Positions 5,072-5,417 of a stretch of DNA of 5,417 nucleotides are shown here, piece by piece. The DNA comes from JBLMZW01 sp050259035. Lineage in GTDB: Bacteria; Bacillota; Syntrophomonadia; Syntrophomonadales; DTU052. The DNA is taken from NCBI GenBank assembly GCA_050259035.1, contig JBLMZW010000075.1, forward strand, positions 1 through 5,417. The letters are read 5' to 3'. The notes beneath the pieces were generated by a model, which had not been told where the DNA came from, did no database searches, and saw only the letters and a list, made by a program, of their open reading frames with translations. Numbering within the stretch: the stretch's first letter is position 1; each line of letters starts with the position of its first letter. The position numbers and the translations under genes are program-made.

Positions 5072-5417
5072 TACCGTAAAATTCCCAGTTATTTCGCGAG
5101 AACAATTGAAGACACTGCTGATAATCAAGATGATGAGCCCCGGTTGGTTCGCTAGCCGTTTCGGCTGCAATATGAGGGTCTGCTTCATCAACCGGGGCAT
5201 CTGAACCCGCTAAAAGGCGGATTCCCCGCGAAATCATTTCTTGCCAGGCATAGGCGGTTTCAATTCTTTTAGGTCCCAGGCGCTCCCTGGCCCAGGAGAG
5301 TTCGCTGGAGAAGATGGGCTGAATACAGATCGGAATATCCATTTTGGCCAGGGTATCCAACTGGTCCAGGCGGGTTACCTGAGCGTGTTCCATTCTATCC
5401 AATGGATGGCGGGTTTT
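5058..5417 (-). CDS. YtcJ-like metal-dependent amidohydrolase (Amidohydro_3), C-terminal fragment, possibly truncated
   Basis: The frame is open to the window edge, so the first part of the gene is outside; 119 codons are visible. They match the late TIM-barrel part of YtcJ-like amidohydrolases, which hydrolyse C-N bonds in uncharacterised substrates. RHPLDRMEHAQV contains the metal-site histidine region (usual form IEHAQ), ICIQPIFSSELSWARERLG matches the QP...W..RLG stretch, and LLAGSDAPVDEADPH contains the conserved GSDAPV metal-ligand aspartate. After CLQLF, where the family usually continues with a T..NA motif and a final beta-sandwich (G.I..G..AD), this protein ends with SRNNWEFYGISPV. 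Roughly the last 50-60 residues are missing, and I find no continuation in the other frames downstream. The stop codon lies inside the converging methyltransferase gene. It could be a truncated, decaying gene or a short variant. Confidence 0.8.
   Translation of the reverse strand, partial: KTRHPLDRMEHAQVTRLDQLDTLAKMDIPICIQPIFSSELSWARERLGPKRIETAYAWQEMISRGIRLLAGSDAPVDEADPHIAAETASEPTGAHHLDYQQCLQLFSRNNWEFYGISPV
5137..5198. repeat. Nested inverted repeat downstream of the methyltransferase stop
   Basis: GCCCCGGTTG (5137-5146) and CAACCGGGGC (5189-5198) are perfect 10-base inverted repeats 42 bases apart. Inside the loop AGCCG-TTT-CGGCT (5154-5166) forms a second small hairpin. The outer arms sit about 65 bases past the methyltransferase stop, within the amidohydrolase, where they encode APVD and PTGA. 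No T-run follows on the plus strand, so a terminator role is doubtful; 3'-end stabilisation or coincidence are alternatives. Confidence 0.35.

Noticed and set aside
4932..5204. Plus-strand 90-codon frame crossing the convergent gene ends
   Set aside because: It overlaps the methyltransferase 3' end in another frame and the amidohydrolase in antisense, with no domain resemblance and no ribosome binding site.

Overview
The window looks like a low-to-moderate G+C Gram-positive (Firmicutes) chromosome, most likely a clostridial or Desulfotomaculum-type anaerobe. The reasons are strong AGGAGG-type ribosome binding sites, a lipoprotein substrate-binding protein in an AT-rich polar amino acid ABC operon, a YitH-type acetyltransferase and a stand-alone YpsC-type rRNA methyltransferase. 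The family-level placement is inference. Nothing here looks like a phage, insertion sequence, CRISPR array or stable RNA gene.

Positions 1-2657 hold four genes, all on the minus strand. In transcription order they are a two-domain GNAT acetyltransferase (1806-2657), a lipoprotein solute-binding protein (913-1761), a GlnP/HisM-type permease (200-910) and the start of a GlnQ/HisP-type ATPase (1-196, running off the window). The last three are separated by only 2-3 bases and form a complete amino acid ABC importer. The solute-binding protein is unusual: its lobes appear in the order lobe 2 then lobe 1, as if the classic SBP_bac_3 fold had been circularly permuted at the hinge. This is the most interesting signal in the window. 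A weak hairpin plus T-run lies between the acetyltransferase and the transporter genes, so co-transcription of the acetyltransferase is only probable.

Positions 2658-3107 contain no convincing gene. They include a strong minus-strand intrinsic terminator (2978-3014) that ends the transcript of a small secreted helical protein of unknown function (3108-3668). That gene has a very strong ribosome binding site. Its leader also carries a second perfect Shine-Dalgarno sequence with no properly placed start codon, followed by a hairpin.

Positions 3669-3907 form a divergent promoter region between the secreted protein (minus) and the methyltransferase (plus). It contains two overlapping perfect palindromes that resemble operators. 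Positions 3908-5071 encode a THUMP-domain SAM-dependent 23S rRNA guanine-N2 methyltransferase that starts at TTG. Its 3' end overlaps by 14 bases the 3' end of a converging YtcJ-like amidohydrolase (5058-5417, continuing past the window). The amidohydrolase stops before the C-terminal segment usual for its family and may be truncated. Each of the two converging genes has an inverted repeat just downstream of its stop, inside the coding sequence of the other.
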